From an uncultured Lachnotalea sp. (lineage in GTDB: Bacteria > Bacillota > Clostridia > Lachnospirales > Lachnospiraceae): a stretch of DNA of 64,000 nt. Within the stretch, counting starts at the first letter, position 1, and every line of letters begins with the position of its first letter. The notes below the pieces were generated by a model, which did no database searches, was not told the DNA's origin, and was given only the letters and a program-made list of their open reading frames with translations. Below are positions 24,365 to 33,349 of this stretch, piece after piece. The translations under genes and the position numbers were made by a program. The stretch spans positions 1 to 64,000 of the forward strand of contig CAMSZT010000004.1 in assembly GCA_947066815.1 (NCBI GenBank). Direction: 5' to 3'.

Positions 24365-25633
24365 TCAGATGCTCTTCTCCCTCATGATCTCCACGATCGT
24401 CTCCTCCGTCCCCACCATACCCGGATCGGCGATCCGCCCGATATTCCTCATGGTCTGCTCCGGCGTCCCGCCCCCGATCCCGTGGCAGGCCTCGACCTGT
24501 ACCCCGGAAAGTCCGAGCTCCGACGCCGAAAACCCGGTTTTTACGGCGGAGATGACTTTCATGACGCATCCATGGTTCCCTCCCTGGCAGATCATGCCGA
24601 CGATGGAGTTTGCCATATTGTAAAGGGTATGGACCACCGCCCCGTAAGTTCCTCCCCGGAGCAGGGTGAGACCGCAGGCCATCCCCGTGCCCGCCGCCAC
24701 GCCGCAGCCGCAGAGCGCCGACAAAAGCCCGGAATACTGCTTGATATACATGGTCACAAGATAACTGAGGGCCGTCGCCCGAAGGAGCGCAGGCTCCGAA
24801 TACCCCTCCGCCTCTTTGACCCCGTACAGCGGCAGCGTGCTGATGATGCCGTGGTTCCCGCTGCCCGTGATGCTCATGGCCGGATGGTCAAGGCCCAGGA
24901 CTCTCGCCTCCGCAGCGGCGGCGGCGAGCAGCACGGCCGTCTTTTCCGCATCCTCCGAGATCCGCCGGCCGCCGTTTTTCTTAAGCAGTTCTCCCGCGAT
25001 CACGCACCGCTCCGAAGAAAAGCCTGCCTCTGCCAGCTCCCCGTTGACCCGGTAAGCCTCCCGGATGAACCCGAGCTCCTCCTCCGATGCCTCCGTGGCA
25101 AAGGAAACCATCTCTGCCAGGGATGCCTGCCTCAGGTCTCCCTCTTTCTCTGAGGCATTCTTCCGTCCCCGCTCGTCCAGAAGGATCTCCCGGTTCCTCC
25201 GCAGGAAGCAGATATTGGTGTGGGTGTCGAGGATCCGGGCCTCACAGACGTCATGCTCCGTGACAACCTCCGCCTCGATGGAGATGGCCGGACTCACCTC
25301 CCCCAGAGTCACCGCCACGTTCCCCGCGGCAATCTGCCTTTCGCAAAAGAGAACGTCCTCCTCCGTGACGGCATCCAGGACCAGCAGCTCCTTATCCGGC
25401 CGGCCAAACCAACAGCCGAGGGCCGCCGCATATTCGTTCCCCACCTTACCGGTATTGGGGATCCCGCAGGTAAACGCGTTTTTAAAGATACCGGAATTGA
25501 CGCGGACCCTGACTTTCTCTGGCGTCTCATCGCTCAAGCTCCTCGCTTTCGCACAGGCCAGCGCGATGGCCGCGGGCTCCGTCACGCCGAGGGCCGGCTT
25601 CATATCCCGTCGGATCAGATCGGCAAAATCCAT
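24365..25633 (-). CDS. UPF0597-family L-cysteine desulfidase (CyuA/YhaM-like)
   Basis: A 422-aa protein of the serine-dehydratase-alpha/UPF0597 class, whose studied members (CyuA, CdsB) degrade L-cysteine to pyruvate, ammonia and sulfide with an Fe-S cluster. Family signatures are GVTEPAAIALACAKA, the Cys-containing ALCGCGVAAGTGM, ICQGGNHGCVMKV and the C-terminal CHGIGGGTPEQTMRNIG. Length is normal. Cysteine rather than serine is preferred because it is a single-chain UPF0597 form and the two upstream genes look like aminothiazoline-carboxylate hydrolases that yield cysteine. It follows the second of those genes by five bases. Confidence 0.83.
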   Translation of the reverse strand: MDFADLIRRDMKPALGVTEPAAIALACAKARSLSDETPEKVRVRVNSGIFKNAFTCGIPNTGKVGNEYAAALGCWFGRPDKELLVLDAVTEEDVLFCERQIAAGNVAVTLGEVSPAISIEAEVVTEHDVCEARILDTHTNICFLRRNREILLDERGRKNASEKEGDLRQASLAEMVSFATEASEEELGFIREAYRVNGELAEAGFSSERCVIAGELLKKNGGRRISEDAEKTAVLLAAAAAEARVLGLDHPAMSITGSGNHGIISTLPLYGVKEAEGYSEPALLRATALSYLVTMYIKQYSGLLSALCGCGVAAGTGMACGLTLLRGGTYGAVVHTLYNMANSIVGMICQGGNHGCVMKVISAVKTGFSASELGLSGVQVEACHGIGGGTPEQTMRNIGRIADPGMVGTEETIVEIMREKSI

Positions 25634-25638
25634 TTTCC

Positions 25639-26121
25639 CTACCCCTTTCTGAACTTTAGACAGCAGGAGCCGCAGCCCTGTGCGATGGCGGCCGTCCGCT
25701 CCACGTGCATTCCCTTTTTCCCGGCGATCCCCTCGTACATGGAACAGGCCGCGCCGCAGAGAACCCGGATGCGCTCCGTATCCTCCGTAAGCTCAGACCA
25801 CATGTGTACCATGGGACAGTAGCCGATCGTTAAGTCAAAGCCCTCTTCTCCCAGAACCGAGATCTCCGCCTCATGCCCAAGCTCCATAGAACGGCGCATC
25901 AGCTTCCCGGCGAGGGCCTTTGGCGTATGGCAGTCCAGGTACTCCGTATCTGCATAGTATTCCCCCAGTTCCCGCATGGCATCCTCCGCAAATTTCCCGG
26001 ACAGCCCTCTCTCCATCCCTTCCACCGTCAGATAATACAGCCATTTGGCCTGGTTTTCCACCGCCGCACGCAGGGTGTCGGCAGATTTATCGCCTATGTA
26101 TTTCTCTGGAACGTTCTTCAT
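25639..26121 (-). CDS. ATC-hydrolase-like protein, paralogue B
   Basis: A 160-aa soluble protein resembling the L-2-amino-thiazoline-4-carboxylate hydrolase (ATC hydrolase) family, which opens the thiazoline ring on the way to L-cysteine. Conserved features shared with its neighbour are YCPM (here GYCPMVHMW), a C-terminal cysteine cluster (QGCGSCCLKF) and a helical N-terminus. Its ATG overlaps the stop of paralogue A in ATGA, and AAGGAG precedes it, implying coupled translation. A hetero-complex of the two paralogues is plausible. The substrate is inferred from family and the adjacent cysteine desulfidase. Confidence 0.72.
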   Translation of the reverse strand: MKNVPEKYIGDKSADTLRAAVENQAKWLYYLTVEGMERGLSGKFAEDAMRELGEYYADTEYLDCHTPKALAGKLMRRSMELGHEAEISVLGEEGFDLTIGYCPMVHMWSELTEDTERIRVLCGAACSMYEGIAGKKGMHVERTAAIAQGCGSCCLKFRKG

Positions 26122-26612
26122 GCCTTTTTCTCCTTCCATTTGAAGCACAGCTCGCAGGTGTCGTGGCCGTTGGCAATGGTGCGGCCCAGCTCAAATCCCA
26201 GTCCCACCGCGCTGGTCAGGCCCCGGTCTGTCTCCATGGCGCAGTCGCATAAGAGCTCCAGTTCCTCCTGATCCTCCGTCATGTTGGTCAGGCCGCCGAG
26301 CATAGGGCAGTAATGAAAATCCACCCTGGCGCTCTCGTCGTCCATCTCCTTTAACTCCGGTCGAAACTGGCTGATCAGCCCTTCGTTCATAAAGCTGTAG
26401 ACAAATTCGGGCAGCGTGCCGTACTCTCCGAAATCCCGGCTGTTGTCCCTCCCGATCCGGTTGACGGCAGCCCTCGCAAAGGTCTCTTTGTCCAGTCCGG
26501 CCACCGCCGCGTGCTTCACCATCTGATAGTAGATCATGCCCCGCTTCTCATTTTCGAAGCGGACCTCCTTTGAGAGCCTGTCGTTCACCAGCGGTATGTT
26601 TTTGATCTCCAT
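26118..26612 (-). CDS. ATC-hydrolase-like protein, paralogue A
   Basis: First gene of the three-gene cysteine operon, 164 aa. It shares with paralogue B the motif YCPM (here HYCPMLGGLTNMTEDQEELE) and a C-terminal CxxC (HDTCELCFKW), the pattern of ATC-hydrolase-like proteins. Overall identity between the two is low, so they are old duplicates rather than a recent tandem copy. Start ATG 26612 follows GGGGGG; the frame could extend 18 codons without a better site. A strong promoter lies about 100 bp upstream. Confidence 0.72.
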   Translation of the reverse strand: MEIKNIPLVNDRLSKEVRFENEKRGMIYYQMVKHAAVAGLDKETFARAAVNRIGRDNSRDFGEYGTLPEFVYSFMNEGLISQFRPELKEMDDESARVDFHYCPMLGGLTNMTEDQEELELLCDCAMETDRGLTSAVGLGFELGRTIANGHDTCELCFKWKEKKA

Positions 26613-26707
26613 GCTTTTCCCCCTCTTCTCCCGTTTTTTGCAGATATCGTTCTTATGTCCTATCATGTCTGCTGAGGAAACGCTTTGATCAGTGTTTCCC
26701 TATATTC

Positions 26708-26735
26708 ATTATAAAGCATTCGGATGCATTGTCAA
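26708..26735 (-). promoter_or_regulatory. Promoter of the cysteine operon
   Basis: On the minus strand TTGACA (26735-26730), 16 bp, TATAAT (26713-26708): both boxes match consensus. The spacer contains GCATCCGAATGC, a small palindrome that could be an operator. Confidence 0.75.
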
Positions 26736-26986
26736 CAAAGGGATTTTCTTCTGGCAGATCCGATCAGTCCGCCTTGCAGGCAAAAAAATGCGGGACAGCA
26801 CACGCCGCCCCGCCAATCCCATACGGTTATTCCATTGCCCGCAACCAATTCATCATAATCAATCGTTCCCGCAATTCGTTCTTTCTCCACGATTTCTCAA
26901 ACCATACATTTCGCGCCATGGAATCTCAGGGTGTTTCTAAGCCCCCCATATCAGCATCGCAGATACCACCATGAATGAAGGGGGGG
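26736..26986. other. Non-coding stretch between the cysteine operon and the HEPN/MNT remnant
   Basis: About 250 bp with no convincing gene on either strand. Short open frames lack ribosome sites and family resemblance. The right end (GGGGGGG at 26979-26986) abuts the structured element at 26987. Confidence 0.5.
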
Positions 26987-27088
26987 ACTTTGAGCCTCCG
27001 GCGGATGCGCAGAAAATGGGAGAGGAAGCTGTCACTTAGTGACCCCATTTTCGCACAGTTCAGCGCTGGGGCGCTGAACTTTCAAAGT
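26987..27088. repeat. Hairpin-rich 102-bp element with terminal inverted repeats
   Basis: The ends are inverted repeats ACTTTGA (26987-26993)/TCAAAGT (27082-27088). Inside are GAAAATGGG (27012-27020)/CCCATTTTC (27044-27052) around the perfect palindrome GTCACTTAGTGAC (27031-27043), then a perfect 10-bp stem AGTTCAGCGC/GCGCTGAACT (27057-27080). It occupies the 3' end of the truncated HepT gene. The layout suggests a small non-coding mobile element, but no target duplication was identified. Confidence 0.55.
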
Positions 27089-27259
27089 AAATACTTCATC
27101 GACCAAACGGCACAATTCTCCAATCTGGCTCAGATTAAACACACAAGCCTCCACCAATTTTATGTCCGCCATAAAACTTTCATAAGTATAGCCGGAACAA
27201 TAAGCTATCAGCTTTTCCACATATATACACATTTTATGAAGGACCATTTCATTTTTCAT
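27032..27259 (-). pseudogene. HepT-like HEPN toxin, 3' end replaced
   Basis: The first 55 or so residues (MKNEMVLHKMCIYVEKLIAY, then VEACVFNLSQIGELCRLV) match DUF86/HepT HEPN toxins, which run to about 110-120 aa and carry a catalytic RX4HXY motif in the second half. Here homology ends after LVDEVF and the remaining 20 codons come from the hairpin element at 26987-27088. The RX4HXY site is absent, so the toxin should be inactive. It overlaps the upstream antitoxin gene by 11 bases, as in intact modules. Confidence 0.7.
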
Positions 27260-27539
27260 AAATTGTCACTCCCGTGGAACGGATCTCACAGTCAATTTTG
27301 GAATCCTTTTCAATATGTGATACATCAAGAACATCTACCGGCATTCCGGCGACGCGGCGGACGGCTTCCATAAACCCTACAAAACGAAGCCCACTCAGAC
27401 CGCTGTCCACAAGCAGATCCAGATCACTTTTCTCTGCGGCCGTCCCCTTTGCCACTGAGCCAAACAGGACAGCCTTTGAAATGCCATAGGCATGAAACAC
27501 CGGTGTCAAAATCCTTTGAATCTCGGATAAACCCTGCAC
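27249..27539 (-). CDS. MntA-like nucleotidyltransferase antitoxin
   Basis: A 96-aa minimal nucleotidyltransferase with the motif VLFGSVAKGTAAEKSDLDLL: GSxAKG and the paired DxD metal ligands are intact. MntA proteins neutralise HepT by AMP-transfer to its HEPN tyrosine. It is the surviving half of a HEPN/MNT module whose toxin partner is truncated downstream. A piece of the dispersed palindrome (27558-27598) lies just before its start. Confidence 0.8.
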   Translation of the reverse strand: MQGLSEIQRILTPVFHAYGISKAVLFGSVAKGTAAEKSDLDLLVDSGLSGLRFVGFMEAVRRVAGMPVDVLDVSHIEKDSKIDCEIRSTGVTIYEK

Positions 27540-27557
27540 CGCCTCAACGCCTCCTTT

Positions 27558-27598
27558 ATTGCCAGAATATTCAACAAGTTTTTGAGTTTCACAATCAC
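27558..27598. repeat. Dispersed palindrome, partial copy 2
   Basis: ATTGCCAGAATATTC then TTTTTGAGTTTCACAATCA aligns with 2720-2758 (ATTGCCAGAATATTC, TTTTTGAGCTTCGCAATTA) with few differences. It is a diverged partial copy missing the left TAATTGC arm. It lies between purD and the MntA-like gene. Confidence 0.65.
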
Positions 27599-27661
27599 CT
27601 ATCCCCGTGGATTCCGGACAGATACGATCACAAATCTCCCACGGGCAAGACTTGTTCGATC

Positions 27662-28939
27662 CTACGCCTCATCGATCGCCTTACCGATATCATGGCGCAT
27701 GTATTTGTTCTGAAAGGTTACCCACTCCGCGGCCCGATAGGCGTTGGCACGGGCGGCCTTTAAGTCCTCGCCCTTGGCCGTCACGCCCAGCACCCGGCCG
27801 CCGTTTGTGACGATCCCCGCCTCGGTCCGCTTCGTCCCGGCGTGGAACACGTAATAGCCCTCGTTCTCCTTCGCCTTCACCGTATCCAGGCCCTCGATGA
27901 CAAAGCCCTTCTCGTACTTGACCGGATAGCCGTCGGAGGCCAGCACCACGCAGACTGCCGCGTTGTCCTCGAACTCCAGCGTGACCTCGGAGAGGGTTCC
28001 GTCGATGCAGGCCTCCATCACGTCCACGATGTCGTTCTTCATCCGGGGGATCACCACCTGGGCCTCCGGGTCGCCGAAGCGGGCGTTGTACTCCAACACC
28101 CTGGGGCCGTCCTTTGTCAGCATGAGGCCGAAGAAAATGATGCCCTTGAAGGTGCGTCCCTCCGCCCGCATGGCGTCCACCGTCGCCTGGTAAATATGCT
28201 TCCGGCAGAACTCGTCCACCTCTTTGGTATAAAAAGGACTGGGGGAGAAGGTTCCCATCCCGCCGGTGTTGAGCCCCGTGTCCCCGTCCCCGGCCCGCTT
28301 GTGGTCCTGGGCGGAGGTCATGACCCGCACCGTGTTCCCGTCCACGAAGGAGAGCACCGACACCTCCCGGCCCGTCAGAAACTCCTCGACGACCATCTGG
28401 TTTCCCGCCGTGCCGAACTTCTTATCCAACATGATCTCCCGCACCCCGTCCTTCGCCTCCTCCAGGGTATTGCAGATCAGGACGCCCTTCCCCAGGGCCA
28501 GTCCGTCCGCCTTTAAGACGATGGGGAATTTCGCCGTCTCCAGATAGGCGAGGGCCGCCTCCGCATCGGTGAAATTTTCATAAGCTGCCGTGGGGATACC
28601 GTATTTCTTCATCAAATCCTTGGAAAACGCCTTGGAGCCCTCCAGAATGGCCGCCGCCTTCTCAGGACCGAACACCCGCAGACCTTCCGCCTCAAAAGCG
28701 TCCACCACGCCGGCCACCAGCGGGTCGTCCATGCCGATCACCGTCAGGCCGATGTCATGCTCCTTCGCAAAGGCCACAAGGGCCGGAAAATCCAGCACGC
28801 CGATGGGCACGCACTGGGCGTATTCCTCAATGCCCGCGTTCCCCGGGGCACAGTAGATCTTCTCCACCCGGCTGCTCTTTGCGATCTTCCAGGCAAGGGC
28901 ATGCTCCCTGCCGCCGCTTCCTACGATCAATATATTCAT
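27662..28939 (-). CDS. purD: Phosphoribosylamine-glycine ligase
   Basis: PurD makes glycinamide ribonucleotide in step two of purine synthesis. The 425-aa protein has the N-terminal GSGGREHALAWKIA motif, the ATP-grasp segments VLKADGLALGKGVLI and LEYNARFGDPEAQV, and normal length. It is the last gene of purE-purM-purN-purD, 12 bases after purN. Confidence 0.97.
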   Translation of the reverse strand: MNILIVGSGGREHALAWKIAKSSRVEKIYCAPGNAGIEEYAQCVPIGVLDFPALVAFAKEHDIGLTVIGMDDPLVAGVVDAFEAEGLRVFGPEKAAAILEGSKAFSKDLMKKYGIPTAAYENFTDAEAALAYLETAKFPIVLKADGLALGKGVLICNTLEEAKDGVREIMLDKKFGTAGNQMVVEEFLTGREVSVLSFVDGNTVRVMTSAQDHKRAGDGDTGLNTGGMGTFSPSPFYTKEVDEFCRKHIYQATVDAMRAEGRTFKGIIFFGLMLTKDGPRVLEYNARFGDPEAQVVIPRMKNDIVDVMEACIDGTLSEVTLEFEDNAAVCVVLASDGYPVKYEKGFVIEGLDTVKAKENEGYYVFHAGTKRTEAGIVTNGGRVLGVTAKGEDLKAARANAYRAAEWVTFQNKYMRHDIGKAIDEA

Positions 28940-28951
28940 CCTGTCTCCTTT

Positions 28952-29575
28952 TCACACTCGGACCACCCGTCCGTTTTCCACCCGTATCTTTCCGTTTGCG
29001 ATCAGGTCAATGGCCTCCGGCAGGATCTCCCACTCCGCCTCCTCCATGACCCGAAGCTGCAGGCTCTTCGGCGTGTCGTCGTCCCGGACCGCCACCGCCT
29101 TTTGCAGGATGATGGGCCCGGTATCCGTGCCCTCGTCCACGAAATGGACCGTGGCTCCCGTCACCTTCACGCCCCGCTCCAGCGCATGTTCATGGACCGC
29201 CAGTCCATAGTTCCCCGTCCCGCAGAAGGACGGGATCAGGGACGGATGGATGTTGATGATCCGGTTCCTGTATTTCTCGATCAATTCCTCCGGGAGCACC
29301 ACCAGGAAGCCGGCCAGCACGATCAGGTCCAGACGGAATCCGTCCAGCGTCTCCACGAGGGCTTCGTGGAAGGCCTCCCTGGTCTCATAATCTTTGGGTG
29401 ACACGCAGACCGCCGGGATCCCGCGGTTTTTCGCCCTCGTCAGGGCGTAGGCCCCGGCGTTGTTGCTCACCACCACGGAGAGCTCCGCATCCGTGACGGC
29501 GCCGCTCTCCATCTTGTCCATGATCGCCTGGAGATTGGTCCCCCCGCCGGACACGCACACGCCGACCCTTAACAT
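28952..29575 (-). CDS. purN: Phosphoribosylglycinamide formyltransferase
   Basis: PurN transfers the formyl group of 10-formyl-THF to GAR. The 207-aa protein starts with the GGGTNLQAI phosphate loop and carries the catalytic NIHPSL motif and [10 protein letters not shown]. The HPSL motif is followed by [11 protein letters not shown] rather than the common LPAFPG, a variant of Gram-positive anaerobes. The ATG overlaps the end of purM by seven bases, implying translational coupling. Longer frames upstream are within purM and rejected. Confidence 0.96.
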   Translation of the reverse strand: MLRVGVCVSGGGTNLQAIMDKMESGAVTDAELSVVVSNNAGAYALTRAKNRGIPAVCVSPKDYETREAFHEALVETLDGFRLDLIVLAGFLVVLPEELIEKYRNRIINIHPSLIPSFCGTGNYGLAVHEHALERGVKVTGATVHFVDEGTDTGPIILQKAVAVRDDDTPKSLQLRVMEEAEWEILPEAIDLIANGKIRVENGRVVRV

Positions 29576-30594
29576 AAGGTCACTCCCTTTTCGCCCGCCT
29601 CGATCCTTCCGATCACGTAAGGCTTTTCCCCGGCCGCCCGGACCGCCTCCAGGGCTGCGTCCGCCTGGTCTTCCTTCACCGCCAGCACCATGCCGATGCC
29701 CATGTTGAAGGTATTGTACATCATCTGCTCCTCGATGTCCCCGTCCTTCGCCAGAAGCCCGAAGATGGGGGGCACGGGATAGCTGGCCTTCTCGATGACC
29801 GCCCGGATCCCCTCCCGCAGCATCCGGGGCACATTCTCGTAAAACCCGCCGCCGGTAATGTGGCTGCACCCCCGGATCTGCACGCCGGCCTCCCGGACGG
29901 CCTTCAGCGCCCTCACATAGATCTTCGTGGGCGTGAGAAGGGTCTCGCCCAGAGTCGCCCCCAGAGATTCACAGTAGGTAGAGAGGCTCGCCTCCGACAT
30001 GGAAAAGACCTTCCGCACCAGGGAATAGCCGTTGGAGTGGATGCCGGAGGAGGCCATGCCGATGAGCACGTCCCCGGCCGCCAGATCCTTCCCGTCGATC
30101 AGATCCTTCCGGTCCACGATCCCCACCGCAAACCCGGCCAGGTCGTACTCCTCTACCGGATAAAAGCCCGGCATCTCCGCCGTCTCCCCGCCGATCAGGG
30201 CCGCTCCCGCCTGCCTGCACCCCTCTGCCACGCCGCTCACGATGGTGGCGATCTTCTCCGGCTCATTCTTGCCGCAGGCAATGTAATCCAGGAAAAAGAG
30301 CGGCTCGCCGCCCGCACAGGCAATGTCGTTCACGCACATGGCCACGCAGTCGATGCCGATGGTGTCGTGCTTATCCAGGGCAAAGGCCAGTTTCAGCTTC
30401 GTGCCGACCCCGTCGGTGCCGGACACCAGCGTCGGGTGCTCCATGGTCTTAAAAGCGTCCATGGAAAACGCCCCGGAAAAGCCGCCGAGACCGCCAAGGA
30501 CCTCCGGGCGCATGGTCCCCTGCACGTGCTTCTTCATCAGCTCCACGGCCCTGTAACCGGCCTCAATGTCAACCCCTGCTTTCTTGTAATCCAT
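29569..30594 (-). CDS. purM: Phosphoribosylformylglycinamidine cyclo-ligase
   Basis: PurM closes the imidazole ring to give AIR. The 341-aa protein has the expected start ([13 protein letters not shown]), [27 protein letters not shown]-type loop (here [12 protein letters not shown]) and [15 protein letters not shown]. It lies 45 bp after purE and overlaps purN by seven bases. Confidence 0.97.
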   Translation of the reverse strand: MDYKKAGVDIEAGYRAVELMKKHVQGTMRPEVLGGLGGFSGAFSMDAFKTMEHPTLVSGTDGVGTKLKLAFALDKHDTIGIDCVAMCVNDIACAGGEPLFFLDYIACGKNEPEKIATIVSGVAEGCRQAGAALIGGETAEMPGFYPVEEYDLAGFAVGIVDRKDLIDGKDLAAGDVLIGMASSGIHSNGYSLVRKVFSMSEASLSTYCESLGATLGETLLTPTKIYVRALKAVREAGVQIRGCSHITGGGFYENVPRMLREGIRAVIEKASYPVPPIFGLLAKDGDIEEQMMYNTFNMGIGMVLAVKEDQADAALEAVRAAGEKPYVIGRIEAGEKGVTLC

Positions 30595-30639
30595 GTTTTC
30601 CTCCTTGGATGAGTCCTCTGAGGATCCTCTCCGGATCCC

Positions 30640-31152
30640 TTATTTCTGGTTCAGATATTCTTTATAGCCCAGCTTCGAGAGCTTCTCGGCCTTCGCCTCC
30701 ACCTGCTCCTTCAGGTTCTCCGCATACTTTTTCAGCCTTTCAAGGAGGGCCCCGTCGGACACCGCCAGCATCTTCGCCGCCAGAAGCCCCGCATTGGCCC
30801 CGCCGTTTATGGCAACCGTGGCCACGGGAATGCCGGAGGGCATCTGGACGATGGAGTACAGCGAATCCCTTCCTCCCAGGGATGTGGTGTGCATGGGCAC
30901 CCCGATGACCGGCAGGGGAAAGATCGCCGCGCACATGCCGGGCAGATGGGCCGCCATGCCTGCTCCCGCAATGATCACCTTAAATCCTTTCGCCTCTGCG
31001 GACTTCGCATACTCAAAAAACACGTCCGGCTCCCTGTGGGCGGAAATGATCGTCATCTCATAGTCCACCCCGAGCTCGTCCAGCACGTCGGCCGCCTTGC
31101 CCATGACCGCCAGGTCCGAATCGCTTCCCATCACAATCCCTACTTTTGCCAT
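30640..31152 (-). CDS. purE: N5-carboxyaminoimidazole ribonucleotide mutase
   Basis: PurE class I rearranges N5-CAIR to CAIR. The 170-aa protein shows MGSDSDLAVM, ISAHREPD and AGMAAHLPGMCAA. It is the first gene of the purine cluster. GAGGAG lies eight bases before ATG 31152, so eight extra in-frame codons upstream are not used. No purK is adjacent. Confidence 0.96.
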   Translation of the reverse strand: MAKVGIVMGSDSDLAVMGKAADVLDELGVDYEMTIISAHREPDVFFEYAKSAEAKGFKVIIAGAGMAAHLPGMCAAIFPLPVIGVPMHTTSLGGRDSLYSIVQMPSGIPVATVAINGGANAGLLAAKMLAVSDGALLERLKKYAENLKEQVEAKAEKLSKLGYKEYLNQK

Positions 31153-31250
31153 AATGCTTCTCCTCTCACTGTTCAAAAATCACGTTACTATCGTATCACA
31201 AAGACACACGGGGTACAAGGGCGAAAATGCGCTCCTCTCCCCCGCAGGCT

Positions 31251-33338
31251 CTACAGATCCTCGTTGAGGGCCTCCGTGCCTGGAAGGACGAAACGGCCGT
31301 TTTCGATCAGGGGGATCCTGGAGCCGTCCGGCCGGATCACCGCGATCTCCCCCAGCTCGTCGTAGGGGATGGTGATGTCCGTGTGGCAGTTAAAATAGGC
31401 AGCCTCCGGATCCTCCTTTCGCCGGATGGAGCATTCGTTGTCCCGGGCGGTCACTTCCTTCCCGTCGGGATTGTAGACCCTCACCTCTTCGCTGTGGCTG
31501 TAGCAGGTGTCCCCGATGGCAAAATGGGGCCCCATCTTCTCGATGATCAAGATCTTCAGCCGGCTTATGATCCCGTACTTTTTCGCCATGGCGTAGGCCG
31601 CCGTGTTGGTGCCGACGGCAAACTCGCCCAGAGGAAGGGACTTGTGGTTTCGGAGCAGGTTTTCCGCGACCAGCTTCCGGTCCTCCTCCTCCGACCCGTA
31701 ATTTTTACAGGTAGCGGAGACAGTCATGCCGTCCTGAAAGACCAGCTCCAGATCCTGGTATTCCACCTCGTCCAGGTAGATCCGGGACACGTGGAGCAGT
31801 CCTTTTGTCCCGGAAAGTCTGGGGGAAGTAAACACCTCGCCCAGGGGAATGTTCACATCCGCCAGACAGTTTTCAAAATTTGTCTCCCTTGCCCTGTCCG
31901 ACAGCACATGGAGTGCCACCTTAAGGTCCGTCCGGTTCCCGTTCGTCCCCCTGACCACCACGAACTCCCCCTCGTCCAGAGCGTCGATGAGGGCGCCCTG
32001 GATCTCTTTGTATTTCTCATAGTCCAGGGTGTTTAACCGGATGGTCTCCCGGAAGATCTCCTCGAAGTCCGTCCCGATCTCCGGCGTGGGCCAGGAGATG
32101 ATGGCAAAGCTCCGCTCCTCCCCCCGGATATACCGGTTCACCAGCTCCGCAGACTGGGAGGAGAGCTCCACCGAAAGCCGTTTCTGCTTTTCGCTCAGCT
32201 GATACACCTCCGGCTTATTCATATAAGGAAAGGGTTCCTCCCCGAAAGTCTCCATGACCGCGGGGCCCGCATAGACCGCCGCCAGCTCCTTATATTCCTC
32301 ATAGGCCACCCGCATGACGGAAAGCTTCCGCTCCTTAAAAGCCCTATCCAGGAACAGGGCGCTGTCGGACCGATGGTCATACTCATACTGCCGGTTGGCA
32401 TAAGCCCCGTGATACCCGATCTTCAAATGCTGCCTTTTGTTGGCCGCCCCCACGGCCGCCCGGTAAAGGACCGGCGAAAGCCCCATGTCCGCAAGCTGCC
32501 TGATCACCTCCCGGAGGATCCGCTCAAACCCCACGCAGCAGCGCAGCTCCGCGGTCTTCTTTTTCTTCAGGTCGATCCCGGCCAGCTCAAAGCCACGGCG
32601 GTAGCCCTCCGTGAAGACAGAGGCCATCTCCGCCACCGTCTCCTCCGGAAGACCGTTCAAAAAACCGGCGGTCCGCCTCTCGTTCTCCGTGACATACTCG
32701 CCGAACCGATAGAGATAGCGCAGATCCGAAAGGTCGCTGTCCATGACGATGCGCACGGCGAAATCCAGGGACGGATCCACCTGCTCCCGGACCCTCCTCG
32801 CCACCGTCACGTCACAGTAATCGCTCACATAATAATACAGGGCCTCTTTGATCTCGGAGAGAAGGACTTCCTCCGTAAGCTCTCCCGCCTGCTCTGCCTC
32901 AAAAAGATTGTAGATCTCGATAAAAACCTCCAGACAGGGAACCCACTCCTCCGGCCGATCCTCGTAAACGTAGGCGATCCCGCCCCGAAGCTCCGCCGCC
33001 AGAAAGGAGAGCATCCTCCCGGCCTCCTTCCCCAGAAGCTCCGCGGCATAAGCCGGGTTGGCAAAGCTCCGCTCATAGGACGGCCCGGAAATATCCCCGT
33101 AGAGCCGTCTGTTCCGCTCCTCAAGGACCTCCATGGGGGGAAGGCCCTCCGCCTTCTCCCTGGCAAGCGCTTCCCGCACCTCGTCCAGAAAAAGGAGAAA
33201 AGCGGCCTGCCTTTGAAAATACGCCGCCGCTTCCCTCCGGAGTGTCAGGACTTTCCCGCATTCCTCCGAAAGCCCCCGGATCCTGTCCATGGAAAGCCCG
33301 TACCGCTCTTCCAAAATCGAATGCTCCAATTTTCCCAC
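31251..33338 (-). CDS. M29-family aminopeptidase with a long N-terminal extension
   Basis: A 695-aa protein. The C-terminal half (about 335-690) is a family M29 (thermophilic aminopeptidase T) metallopeptidase with ligands in VNIPLGEVFTSPR, GEFAVGTNTAAYAM, EKMGPHFAIGDTCYSHSEE and YFNCHTDI. Such enzymes remove N-terminal residues from peptides in the cytoplasm. M29 enzymes are usually near 370-410 aa; here about 330 mainly helical residues precede the domain and are not recognised. The start is 12 bases after the stop of a small membrane protein gene. Substrate preference is not predictable. Confidence 0.82.
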   Translation of the reverse strand: MGKLEHSILEERYGLSMDRIRGLSEECGKVLTLRREAAAYFQRQAAFLLFLDEVREALAREKAEGLPPMEVLEERNRRLYGDISGPSYERSFANPAYAAELLGKEAGRMLSFLAAELRGGIAYVYEDRPEEWVPCLEVFIEIYNLFEAEQAGELTEEVLLSEIKEALYYYVSDYCDVTVARRVREQVDPSLDFAVRIVMDSDLSDLRYLYRFGEYVTENERRTAGFLNGLPEETVAEMASVFTEGYRRGFELAGIDLKKKKTAELRCCVGFERILREVIRQLADMGLSPVLYRAAVGAANKRQHLKIGYHGAYANRQYEYDHRSDSALFLDRAFKERKLSVMRVAYEEYKELAAVYAGPAVMETFGEEPFPYMNKPEVYQLSEKQKRLSVELSSQSAELVNRYIRGEERSFAIISWPTPEIGTDFEEIFRETIRLNTLDYEKYKEIQGALIDALDEGEFVVVRGTNGNRTDLKVALHVLSDRARETNFENCLADVNIPLGEVFTSPRLSGTKGLLHVSRIYLDEVEYQDLELVFQDGMTVSATCKNYGSEEEDRKLVAENLLRNHKSLPLGEFAVGTNTAAYAMAKKYGIISRLKILIIEKMGPHFAIGDTCYSHSEEVRVYNPDGKEVTARDNECSIRRKEDPEAAYFNCHTDITIPYDELGEIAVIRPDGSRIPLIENGRFVLPGTEALNEDL

Positions 33339-33349
33339 TCCCCTGCCTT

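Noticed and set aside
26692-26974. Short plus-strand ORFs between the cysteine operon and the HEPN/MNT locus
   Set aside because: No ribosome sites, overlap the cysteine operon promoter, no family resemblance.
26987-27088. CRISPR-like or riboswitch interpretation of the hairpin cluster
   Set aside because: No regularly spaced direct repeats and no known aptamer consensus; inverted symmetry fits a repeat element better.
27604-27645. CCCGTGG/CCACGGG hairpin as the purD terminator
   Set aside because: Only seven pairs, a long loop and no T-run on the minus strand.
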